DNA of 64,000 nt, from assembly GCF_002013915.1 (NCBI RefSeq), contig NZ_MBTF01000002.1, forward strand, positions 124,001 to 188,000, in the 5' to 3' direction. The translations under genes and the position numbers were made by a program. Positions 16,720 to 24,712 of the stretch are shown here, piece after piece (the first letter of the stretch is position 1; each line of letters begins with the position of its first letter). This stretch comes from Mucilaginibacter pedocola. Lineage in GTDB: Bacteria > Bacteroidota > Bacteroidia > Sphingobacteriales > Sphingobacteriaceae. Under the pieces are notes generated by a model. The model made no database searches and had not been told where the DNA came from. It saw only the letters and a list, made by a program, of their open reading frames with translations.

Positions 16720-18009
16720 ATGCATTCTTCGATACAAAACGTCCACACCTCATTGATTACTCTTTCTAATACTGTTCGTGGCGCCTATCCCTCGAACGTT
16801 GTTTTCAATACAACCTGGGGATGGAATAACACAGCGCTCTCACGAGATGATTTAGCTGATATGCCTCTATTAATAGCTATACGTTTAGAAGGATCCGATA
16901 TAAACGCAATTGAGGAGAAGTACTCAGAAATACTACTATCTATTCCGGAAAAGATCGCCTCATTTCAGTCTACAACTCTTCCTTATCTATTTAATGGAAA
17001 CGGCTCGTTAGCCGTTCCGGCGTATATGTCGCTAATGCAATGGATTGAAACGACTTTGCAGCCACTGACAAACTGGCAAGTCGTGGATTCTAAAGCAATG
17101 CCGCTTCGCTTAGCAAACCGCCTTCGCTCGATTCAAGCTGATATCGACAATATCGTCCCAAATAAGGAGAACTTAGAGGAGCAAATCAAACGTATTCAAG
17201 ATGCCACTTCAGCAGCAGAATCATTGCCAACAGATTTGGCACAGCTGAAAGATGCCAGATTAAAAATTGACTCAATGTCTACCGAAGCAGCCTCCGCTAT
17301 GGGAAAGATTGGTTTACTGTCTGAAGCCGCTGCAATGTCATCTGTTAGCCTTAAAGCACGCGAGGAGGAAGCAATTAAGATAGTTGCTCAATGCCAAGAA
17401 GCTTATCGAATTGCAACATCCACCGGCTTAGCCGGAGCTTTTGATGACAGAGCTAAAAGGTTGTCTAGCTCAATGTGGGGATGGGTTGCTTTACTTCTTA
17501 TTTCCCTAACATTGGGCGGGTGTTTAGGAACTATGCGATATGATTCTCTCACAAAGGTGCTAGACGTTTCAAAACCAAGTTGGGGAATAATTGCAGCTCA
17601 TGTTCTGTTATCTTTATTTAGTTTAGCTGCTCCAGTATGGTTTGCCTGGATATCTACTAAACAAATTGGACAACGATTTAGATTATCCGAAGATTATGCC
17701 TTCAAAGCCTCTGTTGCTAAAGCATATGAGGGATATCGTAGAGAAGCTGCAAGGATCGACCCAATTTTTGAATCCCGTCTGTTTGGCTCGGCATTGACAA
17801 GACTAGAGGAACTACCATTGCGTTTAGTTGAAGGAGATAACCACGGAAGCCCTTGGCAAGAATTAATAAGTTCTGACGGGTTTCAAAAGGCATTACAGAC
17901 TATCCCTGAATTAAGGGATAAATTTATGAATATGCCTAAAGATATTGTTGCAAGTTTTGGCAATGTAAAAAAAACCATATCCCCAGAGTCGGCAAAGACT
18001 GATGAGTAG
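16720..18009 (+). CDS. Conserved-looking membrane protein of unknown function
   Basis: This 429-residue protein has an N-terminal Trp/aromatic region (WGWNNTALSRDDL), a long helical coiled-coil stretch (about residues 135-235), two membrane helices (about 248-268 and 289-310), and a cytoplasmic-type C-terminal domain with TKQIGQRFRLSEDYAFKAS and YRREAARIDP. I think this C-terminal sequence resembles conserved hypothetical proteins in genomic islands of other phyla, but I cannot name a family. It is followed 64 bp later by a second membrane-anchored gene and then by an AIPR-family nuclease gene, suggesting a defence-related group. Confidence 0.75.
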   Translation: MHSSIQNVHTSLITLSNTVRGAYPSNVVFNTTWGWNNTALSRDDLADMPLLIAIRLEGSDINAIEEKYSEILLSIPEKIASFQSTTLPYLFNGNGSLAVPAYMSLMQWIETTLQPLTNWQVVDSKAMPLRLANRLRSIQADIDNIVPNKENLEEQIKRIQDATSAAESLPTDLAQLKDARLKIDSMSTEAASAMGKIGLLSEAAAMSSVSLKAREEEAIKIVAQCQEAYRIATSTGLAGAFDDRAKRLSSSMWGWVALLLISLTLGGCLGTMRYDSLTKVLDVSKPSWGIIAAHVLLSLFSLAAPVWFAWISTKQIGQRFRLSEDYAFKASVAKAYEGYRREAARIDPIFESRLFGSALTRLEELPLRLVEGDNHGSPWQELISSDGFQKALQTIPELRDKFMNMPKDIVASFGNVKKTISPESAKTDE

Positions 18010-18073
18010 CTTGGTTCGACGGTAAGTCCATACATTACATCGCTCTCCAAATGCAAATCAGATAAATTAATTT

Positions 18074-18718
18074 ATGTGCAAAGATTTAGTCTCAACGGAA
18101 ATTGATTACCCGGCATGGATTGGCGCAATTGCAGCTATAATTGGGGTGCCTCTTTCATTAGTTAGTATAATTAAACTTGTTTCTAAGGACAAGGACAGAG
18201 AAGCTCAAATTGGAAAACTCGCGACTATTGCTATTGTACTAGAGGCTCAAACACAAGCAATGCTAGAACAGAATCAGTTACTAGCTCAACAAGTCGATAT
18301 ATTTCGAAATACAGGTTTGCTTCATGCTCAGGATGGTGAAGCAGTGGCAAAGCTCCAGGCAATTGAGGAACAAAAGCTACGTTTAAGTGTTCAACCCCGG
18401 TTGTGGTTAAACGGTGCGGGCTACAGGTCAAACGGCGAATTACATATTGACTTAAATAATAAAGGAGAAGTGGCTTACTTGGATGAAATCAACCTTATTT
18501 CCGGAAATGTTACGTTACATAGCAAATCGTTACCATATGAGCTCGAAAAGGGCGAACGGCGTAATATATATGGCAGGGCTAATGACGATAGTCATATTAA
18601 AGACGCAGTATACATGATTGAGCTACTTTATCATAATTCAATCAAACAAAATTATCGTGCCGTGATTGAGGGGCATGGTGCGACAGCCAAAATTATTTCT
18701 GATGACCCTTTAGATTAA
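18074..18718 (+). CDS. Membrane-anchored protein of unknown function
   Basis: This 214-residue protein has one N-terminal membrane helix (about residues 12-35), a helical linker with Gln-rich repeats (EAQTQAMLEQNQLLAQQ), and a C-terminal beta domain beginning LSVQPRLWLNGAG. The same plan (helix, linker, then S-x-RP/QPR beta domain) is seen in the 155-residue protein at 23379-23846 of this element. It sits between the 429-residue membrane protein and the AIPR gene on the same strand. The function is not known. Confidence 0.72.
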   Translation: MCKDLVSTEIDYPAWIGAIAAIIGVPLSLVSIIKLVSKDKDREAQIGKLATIAIVLEAQTQAMLEQNQLLAQQVDIFRNTGLLHAQDGEAVAKLQAIEEQKLRLSVQPRLWLNGAGYRSNGELHIDLNNKGEVAYLDEINLISGNVTLHSKSLPYELEKGERRNIYGRANDDSHIKDAVYMIELLYHNSIKQNYRAVIEGHGATAKIISDDPLD

Positions 18719-18846
18719 ACACCTTAAGTAATTGTAAGGAAATTTTTACCACAAAGTTAGCCTCACAGCAGTAATACAGCCACTTCATTTCAAAGTGGTA
18801 TAAAAACTTGGATATCATTCTATATTAAATACATTATTTTAGCCTA

Positions 18847-18878
18847 ATTGATAACCTCGACTAGTATAATTACTTTTG
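18847..18878 (+). promoter_or_regulatory. Promoter of the AIPR gene
   Basis: ATTG (18847-18850), a 20-bp spacer, and TACTTTTG (18871-18878, a TAnnTTTG -7 box) precede the ATG at 18928 by 50 bp. This suggests the AIPR gene has its own promoter. Confidence 0.5.
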
Positions 18879-18927
18879 ACACACCACTAATGCAGCAACT
18901 ATCCTTTTCAACCATATAATCGCTAAA

Positions 18928-20649
18928 ATGAATAATGTCCGACATCTCGCTGAAAGCTGTTTCAATAATTTTCTTATCGATAACGAATTGGACGAAATTG
19001 ACAAGGGAATTGGATTTGAGCTTTTCTGTGCAACAATGATCACCAAACAGTTGAACGTTTCTTTTGAGGATATTCAGGATAGCTTAGTAGGTGGGGGTAA
19101 TGACGGAGGTATTGATGCTTTTATAATTCTGATAAATGACGACTGCATTAATTCCTTAGATCAATTAAGCAGTATTAAAATTAATGGGGATACTAAACTC
19201 CATATTCTAATAAATCAATCAAAGCGTGAAAATAGTTTTACAGAATCAACTATTGATAAGCTATTAGCGTCGGTCCCGATAATATTTTCGTTTTGCTCAG
19301 TGAAGGAGTTAAATTTAAGATTTAATCAGGGGTTGCTTGAAAAAGTTCTGATTTTTAGAAAACTTTGGGAATCGTTAGCTTTAAAAGGAGGTCATATAAC
19401 CGTGTCATACAGCTATAGTTGTCTTGCGTCAGAACGGACATTCAGTAAAGCATATGAGCACAAAATAGAACAATTGGTTCGAGATACGAAGTCCCAATTG
19501 AATGTTAGTAAGGTGAATTGCACGTTTGCAAACCTTAGTTGCACTGAATTATTAAAATCTTACCAATATGCCAAATCTAATAGACTTAAATTAACATTTA
19601 AACAACCGCCACTATCGATAAGCTACGGAAAGTCCGGTATCGGATATATCGGTGTCGTAAAACTGAGTGATTTTTACGATTTTATAAAAGAGAATGGAAA
19701 TATTAGAGAGGACCTGTTTGAAAGTAACATAAGGCATTACCAAGGTGAGGTTGATGTTAATAATAAAATTAAAAACACTCTGCTTAATGATACCGTTCGG
19801 GACTTTTGGTGGCTTAATAATGGTGTAACAATAATCGCTACGGATCCTTACCCATTTGGCGAATCTTTAACGATTGATAATATTCAAATAGTTAATGGGC
19901 TTCAAACCAGTTATAGCATTGGTCAGCATTATAATAGTCCGCAAGAAGAGCATCGGTCAGTTTTAGTCAAGGTTGTAATTAATTCGGACAAGGAGACTGT
20001 AGACAAGATTATTGCCTCTACTAACGATCAAAATGCTGTTTCACCAACATTGTTGAGAGCAAGTGATGATACTCAAAAGAACTTAGAAATGTACTTTTTG
20101 TCTAAAGGGTATTTTTATGATCGGCGTAAGAATTTTTATAAGAACCAAGGGAAACCCTTAAATAAAATCGTAAGCATTCAGTTTACTGCGCAAGCAATAG
20201 AAAGTGTTCTATATTCAAATCCTTCAGCAGCTAGGTCAAAGCCGACGACTTTAATCAAAGATAATAGTTCTTACAAAAGAATATTTAACACAGATATAAG
20301 CTTTGAGGCGTACTTGCGTTGTTGTCAAATTGTACAAAACACATTTGAACTATTTTCCAAAGAACAGAATAACACAAGAATTGCTTTTTCAAATTTTAAA
20401 TTACATATAGCAAGAATTTATGCATCATTATTATTACAGAAACCAACTTTTCAAGCACATGATTTAATTTCACTTGATATCAAATTGTTTAACTCGGCAA
20501 CACTCAAAACCTCAATCATGATTCTTGACAACTGTATTGATCAATATATGGGCGAGCACCCTGAAGAACTATTGAGTAATATTAGTAAGAGCAAGTCATT
20601 TGACGCAATCATGCTTAAACTAATTGAGCAAACCTACGACATTGTTTAA
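18928..20649 (+). CDS. AIPR-family abortive-infection protein with nuclease-like N terminus
   Basis: This 573-residue protein matches the AIPR family (abortive infection, phage resistance). The AIPR core is clear: NIRHYQGEVDVNNKIKNTL, FWWLNNGVTII (about residues 290-302) and IQIVNGLQTSYSI (about 320-332). Near the N terminus, FELFCATMITKQ, GGNDGGIDAF (about 54-64) and LINQSKRE (about 95-102) have the spacing of a PD-(D/E)XK restriction-endonuclease fold (GxD ... QxK). It is likely a cytoplasmic nuclease that acts during phage infection; that role is inferred from the family. It is encoded inside a mobile element, next to membrane proteins of unknown function. The AT-rich codons match the element. 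Confidence 0.85.
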   Translation: MNNVRHLAESCFNNFLIDNELDEIDKGIGFELFCATMITKQLNVSFEDIQDSLVGGGNDGGIDAFIILINDDCINSLDQLSSIKINGDTKLHILINQSKRENSFTESTIDKLLASVPIIFSFCSVKELNLRFNQGLLEKVLIFRKLWESLALKGGHITVSYSYSCLASERTFSKAYEHKIEQLVRDTKSQLNVSKVNCTFANLSCTELLKSYQYAKSNRLKLTFKQPPLSISYGKSGIGYIGVVKLSDFYDFIKENGNIREDLFESNIRHYQGEVDVNNKIKNTLLNDTVRDFWWLNNGVTIIATDPYPFGESLTIDNIQIVNGLQTSYSIGQHYNSPQEEHRSVLVKVVINSDKETVDKIIASTNDQNAVSPTLLRASDDTQKNLEMYFLSKGYFYDRRKNFYKNQGKPLNKIVSIQFTAQAIESVLYSNPSAARSKPTTLIKDNSSYKRIFNTDISFEAYLRCCQIVQNTFELFSKEQNNTRIAFSNFKLHIARIYASLLLQKPTFQAHDLISLDIKLFNSATLKTSIMILDNCIDQYMGEHPEELLSNISKSKSFDAIMLKLIEQTYDIV

Positions 20650-20769
20650 GGTAAATTATGTTATACTTCTAAACTGTAACAACAGGTTCATTAAAGGGAA
20701 TATGCGATTATACTAACTATTTATTCCACGTGGAGCACCTGCCATTTGTCCATTGATTAACTTTCTCAA

Positions 20770-20842
20770 GTTATTAAAAGGCACTTGCCTCAATTGGAAG
20801 CACTATAACACCGGGCACTAAGCTGGCTCACCTTTTAATAAA
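20770..20842. repeat. 73-bp segment with TTATTAAAAGG inverted arms
   Basis: TTATTAAAAGG at 20771-20781 and its complement ACCTTTTAATAA at 20830-20841 flank about 48 bases. A similar arrangement occurs at 23946-24018. Single arms (TTTATTAAAAGGTAC) occur at 13199-13213 and 14064-14078, always between genes of the element. Confidence 0.6.
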
Positions 20843-20929
20843 ATAGCGAAAAATGATTAAAGCAATCCCATTCACCAATTTTCAAGTCAGAATATATAAT
20901 ACCTGTATACATCGTATTTTCTTGAATTG
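20830..20929 (+). repeat. Dispersed element repeat, copy A
   Basis: Blocks in order: ACCTTTTAATAAAATAG, CATTCACCAATTTT, TCAGAATATATAATACC, TTCTTGAATTG. The same order of blocks occurs in copies B (24009-24214) and C (24250-24360). Confidence 0.55.
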
Positions 20930-21096
20930 AAAATCAAGCCATTGTGTTCAACTAAAGCAATGGATGTTGCAAAGACCGCTTCATGTAATATATTTGTTAC
21001 ATCGATTGAGCATTCTGCTCATTTGTGATAAGGTTTAGGTTAAGTCCCCAAGCAGCGAGTGTACGGGGACTTTATTAGTTTTAGATTGAATTGCAA

Positions 21097-21133
21097 ATTA
21101 AAAACGCCCACTTAAATGGATTAAGTGAGCGTC
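21097..21133. terminator. Hairpin CGCCCACTTAA/TTAAGTGAGCG
   Basis: ACGCCCACTTAAATGGATTAAG then TGAGCGT: the arms CGC(C)CACTTAA and TTAAGTGAGCG form a hairpin with an A-rich 5' flank and a GCTTTTATAA tail, so it could terminate transcription on either strand. No gene ends close to it. Confidence 0.4.
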
Positions 21134-21322
21134 GCTTTTATAATCAAGCTGTCCCCCGAATGCTTGATATTAAATTGACAATTATCAATAATAAAGGTTT
21201 TAATTTAGGAGCAAATTAAGCGTATCGACATCTTCATTATTGCTTCAGATATCCGTTAAGTATTATACACGTTAAGTAAACAACCTACCCAAAAAAGTGT
21301 TGTTTATATCAAATTTTAACCA

Positions 21323-21544
21323 ATGTATAACAATAAATTGATAGCTATAGCTATAAGGGACCGGCGCCTACAACTCAATTACACTCAGGAATATATTGCC
21401 AGTCAGTTAAACATGTCTCAAAATGCCTATAGCAAATTGGAATTGGGACAGACCAAAGTCACACTTGAGCGGTTTATTCAATTATGTGATATTTTAGAGA
21501 CCGAAATGTTAGAACTCTTAAAACCTTGTTTACAAGTTGCGTAA
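21323..21544 (+). CDS. XRE-family HTH protein
   Basis: This 73-residue protein is almost entirely a Cro/CI-type helix-turn-helix: AIRDRRLQLNYTQEYIASQL, then MSQNAYSKLELGQTKVTLE and a final helix with LCDILETEMLELL. It resembles small XRE regulators that act with a phosphorylated partner or alone on element genes. It stands alone between repeat-rich noncoding regions. Start ATG 21323. Confidence 0.88.
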   Translation: MYNNKLIAIAIRDRRLQLNYTQEYIASQLNMSQNAYSKLELGQTKVTLERFIQLCDILETEMLELLKPCLQVA

Positions 21545-21656
21545 ACATTCAGTGTTACCGTTATCTCGACTTAAGAGTCGGAGGCTCCACCGAATCATGG
21601 GTCAATCAATAAGCAGTTGCCGCGAGAGCATCATTGTAACTGCGAATTACACAAGG

Positions 21657-21986
21657 TTATTCTAAATGGTTCTCTAAAATCTCATAATTCGTTACAATAA
21701 TATCTTTGTGATATATCCTGCCTGTACCCGCGTCGGGTAATACGGTTGTTTGTAGTTTGCCCTCCACGTATAATTTAGTCCCGGTTTTGAGCTTAATAAG
21801 TTCACTAACCGATTGTCCGATTGGTATCTTTATTCGGTGGATTTCGTTGTGCCCAATCATATTATTATTTCGATTAATTTTCTCTGCAGTACATAGTAAA
21901 AATGTAATGAATTCCGAATTACTTACCACTGGGCTATCTATATACCCCAGCAAAATTACCTTGTTGACCGAGTAATTGTATGACAT
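21657..21986 (-). CDS. ssb: Single-stranded DNA-binding protein
   Basis: This 109-residue OB-fold protein is of the SSB type: NKVILLGYIDSPVV, FITFLLCTAEK, HRIKIPIGQSVSELIKL (in place of the usual H/F-x-V-x-x-x-G strand), LYVEGKLQTTVLPD. It is shorter than housekeeping SSB (about 150-180 residues) and lacks the acidic C-terminal tail that recruits partners, which is common in plasmid or ICE-borne copies. It probably protects element ssDNA during replication or transfer. It is divergent from the ArdC gene. Confidence 0.85.
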   Translation of the reverse strand: MSYNYSVNKVILLGYIDSPVVSNSEFITFLLCTAEKINRNNNMIGHNEIHRIKIPIGQSVSELIKLKTGTKLYVEGKLQTTVLPDAGTGRIYHKDIIVTNYEILENHLE

Positions 21987-22406
21987 ATCTAAATAGTGAG
22001 ACCTTTGATGCAGGTAATTTATGGCTAGCCTATTGCAAATTTAATAAATCAGTTTGACGAAGCCTGGTTTGTTGGAAGAGAAGTGCATACATAGAATGTG
22101 AATTGCTTTTATAATTCTTAGCAAGGATATATATATCTTAAAGATTTGCCTAACTAAGGAATAATCAATCCCGGCAAGCAAAGTTAGCCAGTTAAGCAGG
22201 AAACGGTTTCCTTACCCTCACGTGCCAACTACTCAAGGTGGTATCAAAAACTTTTAAGCTTTCACGGCATAAACCCGCTATGCCCATGCTCTGCCTATTT
22301 ATTCCATGGTCATAAAAGTTGTTTGCTCTCCACCTTGACCTTATTCCTTCTTCCTGGCTGTATGGCTGCCATAATTAATTATTTATCCATTAAATCATTT
22401 AACGAC
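21987..22406. other. Intergenic region between ssb and ardC-like gene (420 bp)
   Basis: The region holds the promoters of two divergent genes and the repeat ACGGCATAAACCC...TTTATTCC (22264-22305). An open frame starting at 22323 continues into the ArdC protein, but residues before ATG 22407 are hydrophobic and unlike the family. Confidence 0.5.
22264..22305 (+). repeat. Second dispersed repeat, copy 1
   Basis: ACGGCATAAACCC, then a short variable part (CGCTATGCCCATGCTCTGCC), then TATTTATTCC. A second copy lies at 24431-24473; a partial end (TATTTATTCC) is near 20720. Confidence 0.5.
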
Positions 22407-23321
22407 ATGGCAACTTCAACAAGTTCAGAACCGGTTACATTCAAAGACACCTATCAGGAAGTAACAGATGCAGTAATCAGAGCATTAGAAGAGGGAACAG
22501 TGATATGGCAATGCCCTTGGAATCAGGTTGGACTACCAAAGAACATTACCACCAATGTAAACTATCGAGGCTGGAACATATTCCTTCTTAACTTCCATTC
22601 TACAATCAAAGGTTACCCAACTCCTTATTACATTACTTTCAAACAGGCGCAGCACCTTAAAGGCTCGATAAAGAAGGGCGAGAAAGGGATAAGGATAATT
22701 TATTGGGCAGAGATTACACTTAAAAACAGCGCTGATGCTAATACGCACCCGGCAGTTGATGAAACTGGAAAGCCTAAAACAATAATGGTTCCCAAAGTCT
22801 ATAACGTATTCAATATTGCCCAAACAGAAGGAATTGAATTCCCACATTTTGAATCTGAAGAACGGAACGAATTTGAAACAATAGAAGCCTGTGAAAATGT
22901 TGTCGCCAATATGCCTAACAAGCCCACTATACGCAAGAATGGTACAAATGCATATTACCAGCCGTCAACCGACACCGTTACCGTACCGAGCTTAAAAAGA
23001 TCAAAGTCTAACGAAGAGTATTACAATACATTATTCCATGAACTGGCACACAGCACCGGTCATGAAAGTAGATTGAATAGAATGGAACTTATGCAATCAG
23101 ATGGCTACGGTAAAACCGATTATGCTAAAGAAGAACTTACTGCAGAAATGACTGCAGCTTTCTTATCAGCCATAACCGGTATTAGTCAGCCAGTTTTTGA
23201 TAATAGTGCAGCATATATCCAAGGGTGGCTCAAAGCGCTTAAGAATGATAAAACGTTAGTCATAAAAGCTGCCACGCAAGCACAACGAGCAGCTGACTAC
23301 ATTTTATCCGTGGAACATTAA
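22407..23321 (+). CDS. ArdC-like antirestriction protein (ssDNA-binding + zincin)
   Basis: This 304-residue protein has the two-domain ArdC layout. The N-terminal part (about residues 10-130) carries VIRALEEGTVIWQCPWN, YRGWNIFLLNF and YITFKQAQHLKGSIKKGEKG, the DUF1738-type ssDNA-binding domain. The C-terminal metallopeptidase has HELAHSTGHESRLNR (HExxH at about residue 211) and AKEELTAEMTAAFL with the third ligand. ArdC proteins protect incoming single-stranded DNA from restriction. Its presence suggests the element can enter cells as ssDNA although transfer genes are absent. ATG 22407 (MATSTSSE) is chosen over an earlier in-frame codon. Confidence 0.88.
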   Translation: MATSTSSEPVTFKDTYQEVTDAVIRALEEGTVIWQCPWNQVGLPKNITTNVNYRGWNIFLLNFHSTIKGYPTPYYITFKQAQHLKGSIKKGEKGIRIIYWAEITLKNSADANTHPAVDETGKPKTIMVPKVYNVFNIAQTEGIEFPHFESEERNEFETIEACENVVANMPNKPTIRKNGTNAYYQPSTDTVTVPSLKRSKSNEEYYNTLFHELAHSTGHESRLNRMELMQSDGYGKTDYAKEELTAEMTAAFLSAITGISQPVFDNSAAYIQGWLKALKNDKTLVIKAATQAQRAADYILSVEH

Positions 23322-23378
23322 CCATCGTAAGTTAAAGCCCGTTAGGGCTTATTCTTACTTTATAACACATTTTATAGA

Positions 23379-23846
23379 TTAAAATAAGATCATAGGTGGA
23401 GAGATATTGCAAGATCTTACGTCCCCAGTTGCGATTTGATAATAGGCTGTTCCTATTTCGTCAGTAAACTCAACACCAAAATTAATTTGCAATCCCTCAT
23501 TTGACCATGGACCACTAAATATTCTTATAGGTTGATCAACTGCAAAATAGGGGGTTTCAAATTGAGAATACACTTTTACTCCATCGATAATTTTATAGGG
23601 CTTTAGATTAAGTGCGACGTTCTTTTTAAGTATCACAAATACCTCATGAGGGTCTTTATTATAGGGTCGAATATCCATTATAAATTCCGGACGGATAGAC
23701 AGTAAGAATTTTTTATTTTCTAATTCTCTAGCGGTAAGTTGAGATTTTAAAACCTTGTTTTGTATTCGAAATGCACTGTAAGCAAGTACCAGGCTTAATG
23801 GAGTTATGATTAGTTGAGCTAATTTTAAAACATTATCTAAAGTCAT
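23379..23846 (-). CDS. Membrane-anchored protein of unknown function
   Basis: This 155-residue protein has an N-terminal membrane helix (about residues 5-25), a short charged linker (NKVLKSQLTARELENKKF), and a C-terminal beta domain starting LSIRPEFIMDIRPY. The same plan as the 214-residue protein at 18074 suggests a related, shorter version. It is convergent with the ardC-like gene (57 bp between stops). The role is unknown. Confidence 0.68.
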   Translation of the reverse strand: MTLDNVLKLAQLIITPLSLVLAYSAFRIQNKVLKSQLTARELENKKFLLSIRPEFIMDIRPYNKDPHEVFVILKKNVALNLKPYKIIDGVKVYSQFETPYFAVDQPIRIFSGPWSNEGLQINFGVEFTDEIGTAYYQIATGDVRSCNISPPMILF

Positions 23847-23945
23847 CGCCGAGAAGGTTAATTTTTAAAGCAAACATCCAATATAATAAATATCTAATGC
23901 ACCCAATTGCTTTCTGCTGATTTAAATTTTATGATGTCTTTCTAC

Positions 23946-24018
23946 TTTATTAAAAGGTCACTTGGGCGTGTCATTCATTGAATGCCGAACCTGGCAAAAT
24001 GCTTCTTTACCTTTTAAA
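23946..24018. repeat. Segment with TTTATTAAAAGG inverted arms
   Basis: TTTATTAAAAGGTC (23946-23959) and ACCTTTTAAA (24009-24018) flank about 50 bases, the same plan and near-same length as at 20770-20842. Confidence 0.5.
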
Positions 24019-24214
24019 ACATTAGGGCAACATCGCACTTAACATCCCACTGAGGCTTTCTTTCTCAAATTCACCAAATAATAATCTACTACCAAATAGA
24101 TAACATGGGGTTATAAAATCCAATTATTGAAAATCGTAGTAGTAGATTTTAGAAATCTCAACTCAGAATTTTATTACCCTCTATAAATTAAGAAATTTTA
24201 ATTTTTCTGAATTG
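24009..24214 (+). repeat. Dispersed element repeat, copy B
   Basis: Blocks ACCTTTTAAAACATTAGGG, AAATTCACC, CTCAGAATTTTATTACCCT, and TTTTTCTGAATTG. The last two are complementary (TCAGAATTTT / TTTTTCTGA) and can fold as a hairpin. Confidence 0.5.
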
Positions 24215-24249
24215 ACAGAAATGGCATTTAAACAGCTATTAAGCAGTTT

Positions 24250-24360
24250 ACCTTTTAAATAAATAGGGAAGAGTAGCAATCAACAATCTCAAACAACATT
24301 CACCTAATTCAGAATTTTAACTACCCTTATAAAAGTAAAAAATTAAGAATTTCTGAATTG
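24250..24360 (+). repeat. Dispersed element repeat, copy C
   Basis: Blocks ACCTTTTAAATAAATAGGGA, CATTCACCTAA, TTCAGAATTTTAACTACCCT, and AAGAATTTCTGAATTG. The TTCAGAATT and AATTTCTGAA arms form a hairpin. Confidence 0.55.
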
Positions 24361-24430
24361 GAAGTTGAGTGTGTAAAATGAATTATTAAGCAAAGTTACG
24401 ATTATAGCTGCTGAAGCGAGGCAAGGAACT

Positions 24431-24473
24431 ACGGCATAAACCCACATAGCTGCCACACAATCCATTTATTCCG
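24431..24473 (+). repeat. Second dispersed repeat, copy 2
   Basis: ACGGCATAAACCC, a variable middle (ACATAGCTGCCACACAATCC), then ATTTATTCC; it matches copy 1 at 22264-22305 at both ends with similar length. Confidence 0.5.
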
Positions 24474-24591
24474 TTCCTCCTTGCTCTTGATTGCTATAAT
24501 CGTGCATAGGCATCATAATTCATTTATTCACTTAATAAATATAACATGAGGTATTTCAATTTTAATTCAAGCTAGTATATTTGCAGCCCAA

Positions 24592-24615
24592 TGTGTACTA
24601 CTCTGTGTACTACCA
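24592..24615 (+). repeat. Right integrase arm-type site pair
   Basis: TGTGTACTAC, two bases, then TGTGTACTACCA. The pair repeats the left-end pair at 8070-8093 in the same orientation and spacing. It lies 98 bp before the attR core. Confidence 0.6.
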
Positions 24616-24675
24616 TTAAAAAATCAAAGAATAAATAATCAAGTTAAACCTAGCATGAGGTTGTAAAAAACACCG

Positions 24676-24705
24676 TTTGCAAGATGGAAAGAGAGATTAT
24701 TTAGA
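24676..24705 (+). promoter_or_regulatory. Element-borne promoter for tRNA-Pro
   Basis: TTTG at 24676-24679, an 18-bp spacer and TATTTAGA at 24698-24705 precede the tRNA at 24720. This sequence belongs to the element, so the element supplies the promoter for the host tRNA. Confidence 0.5.
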
Positions 24706-24712
24706 ACAATTC

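Larger units (their letters stand above)
20650..21322. other. Intergenic region with element repeats (673 bp)
   Basis: No gene is seen. The region holds a TTATTCC-type repeat end (about 20720), an inverted repeat with arms TTATTAAAAGG (20771) and ACCTTTTAATAA (20830), a full copy of the dispersed repeat (20830-20929), and small hairpins, such as CCCCAAGCAGCGAGTGTACGGGG near 21047 and CGCCCACTTAA/TTAAGTGAGCG near 21110-21132. Confidence 0.6.
23847..24712. other. Repeat-rich right end of the element (866 bp)
   Basis: No gene is seen. It contains an arm pair (23946/24009), two copies of the dispersed repeat (24009-24214, 24250-24360), the second repeat (24431-24473), the right arm-type sites (24592-24615), and the promoter now used by tRNA-Pro (24676-24705). 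This is the attP-proximal control region of the element. Confidence 0.6.

Noticed and set aside
7992..24712. Possible conjugative transfer genes in the element
   Set aside because: No relaxase, coupling protein, TraG-like ATPase or TraJ/K/N-type genes were found; every frame was examined, so it is not a self-transmissible ICE.
12950..24712. Possible CRISPR array in the repeat-rich regions
   Set aside because: Repeats are not regular in length or spacing and no spacer-like units or Cas genes are present.
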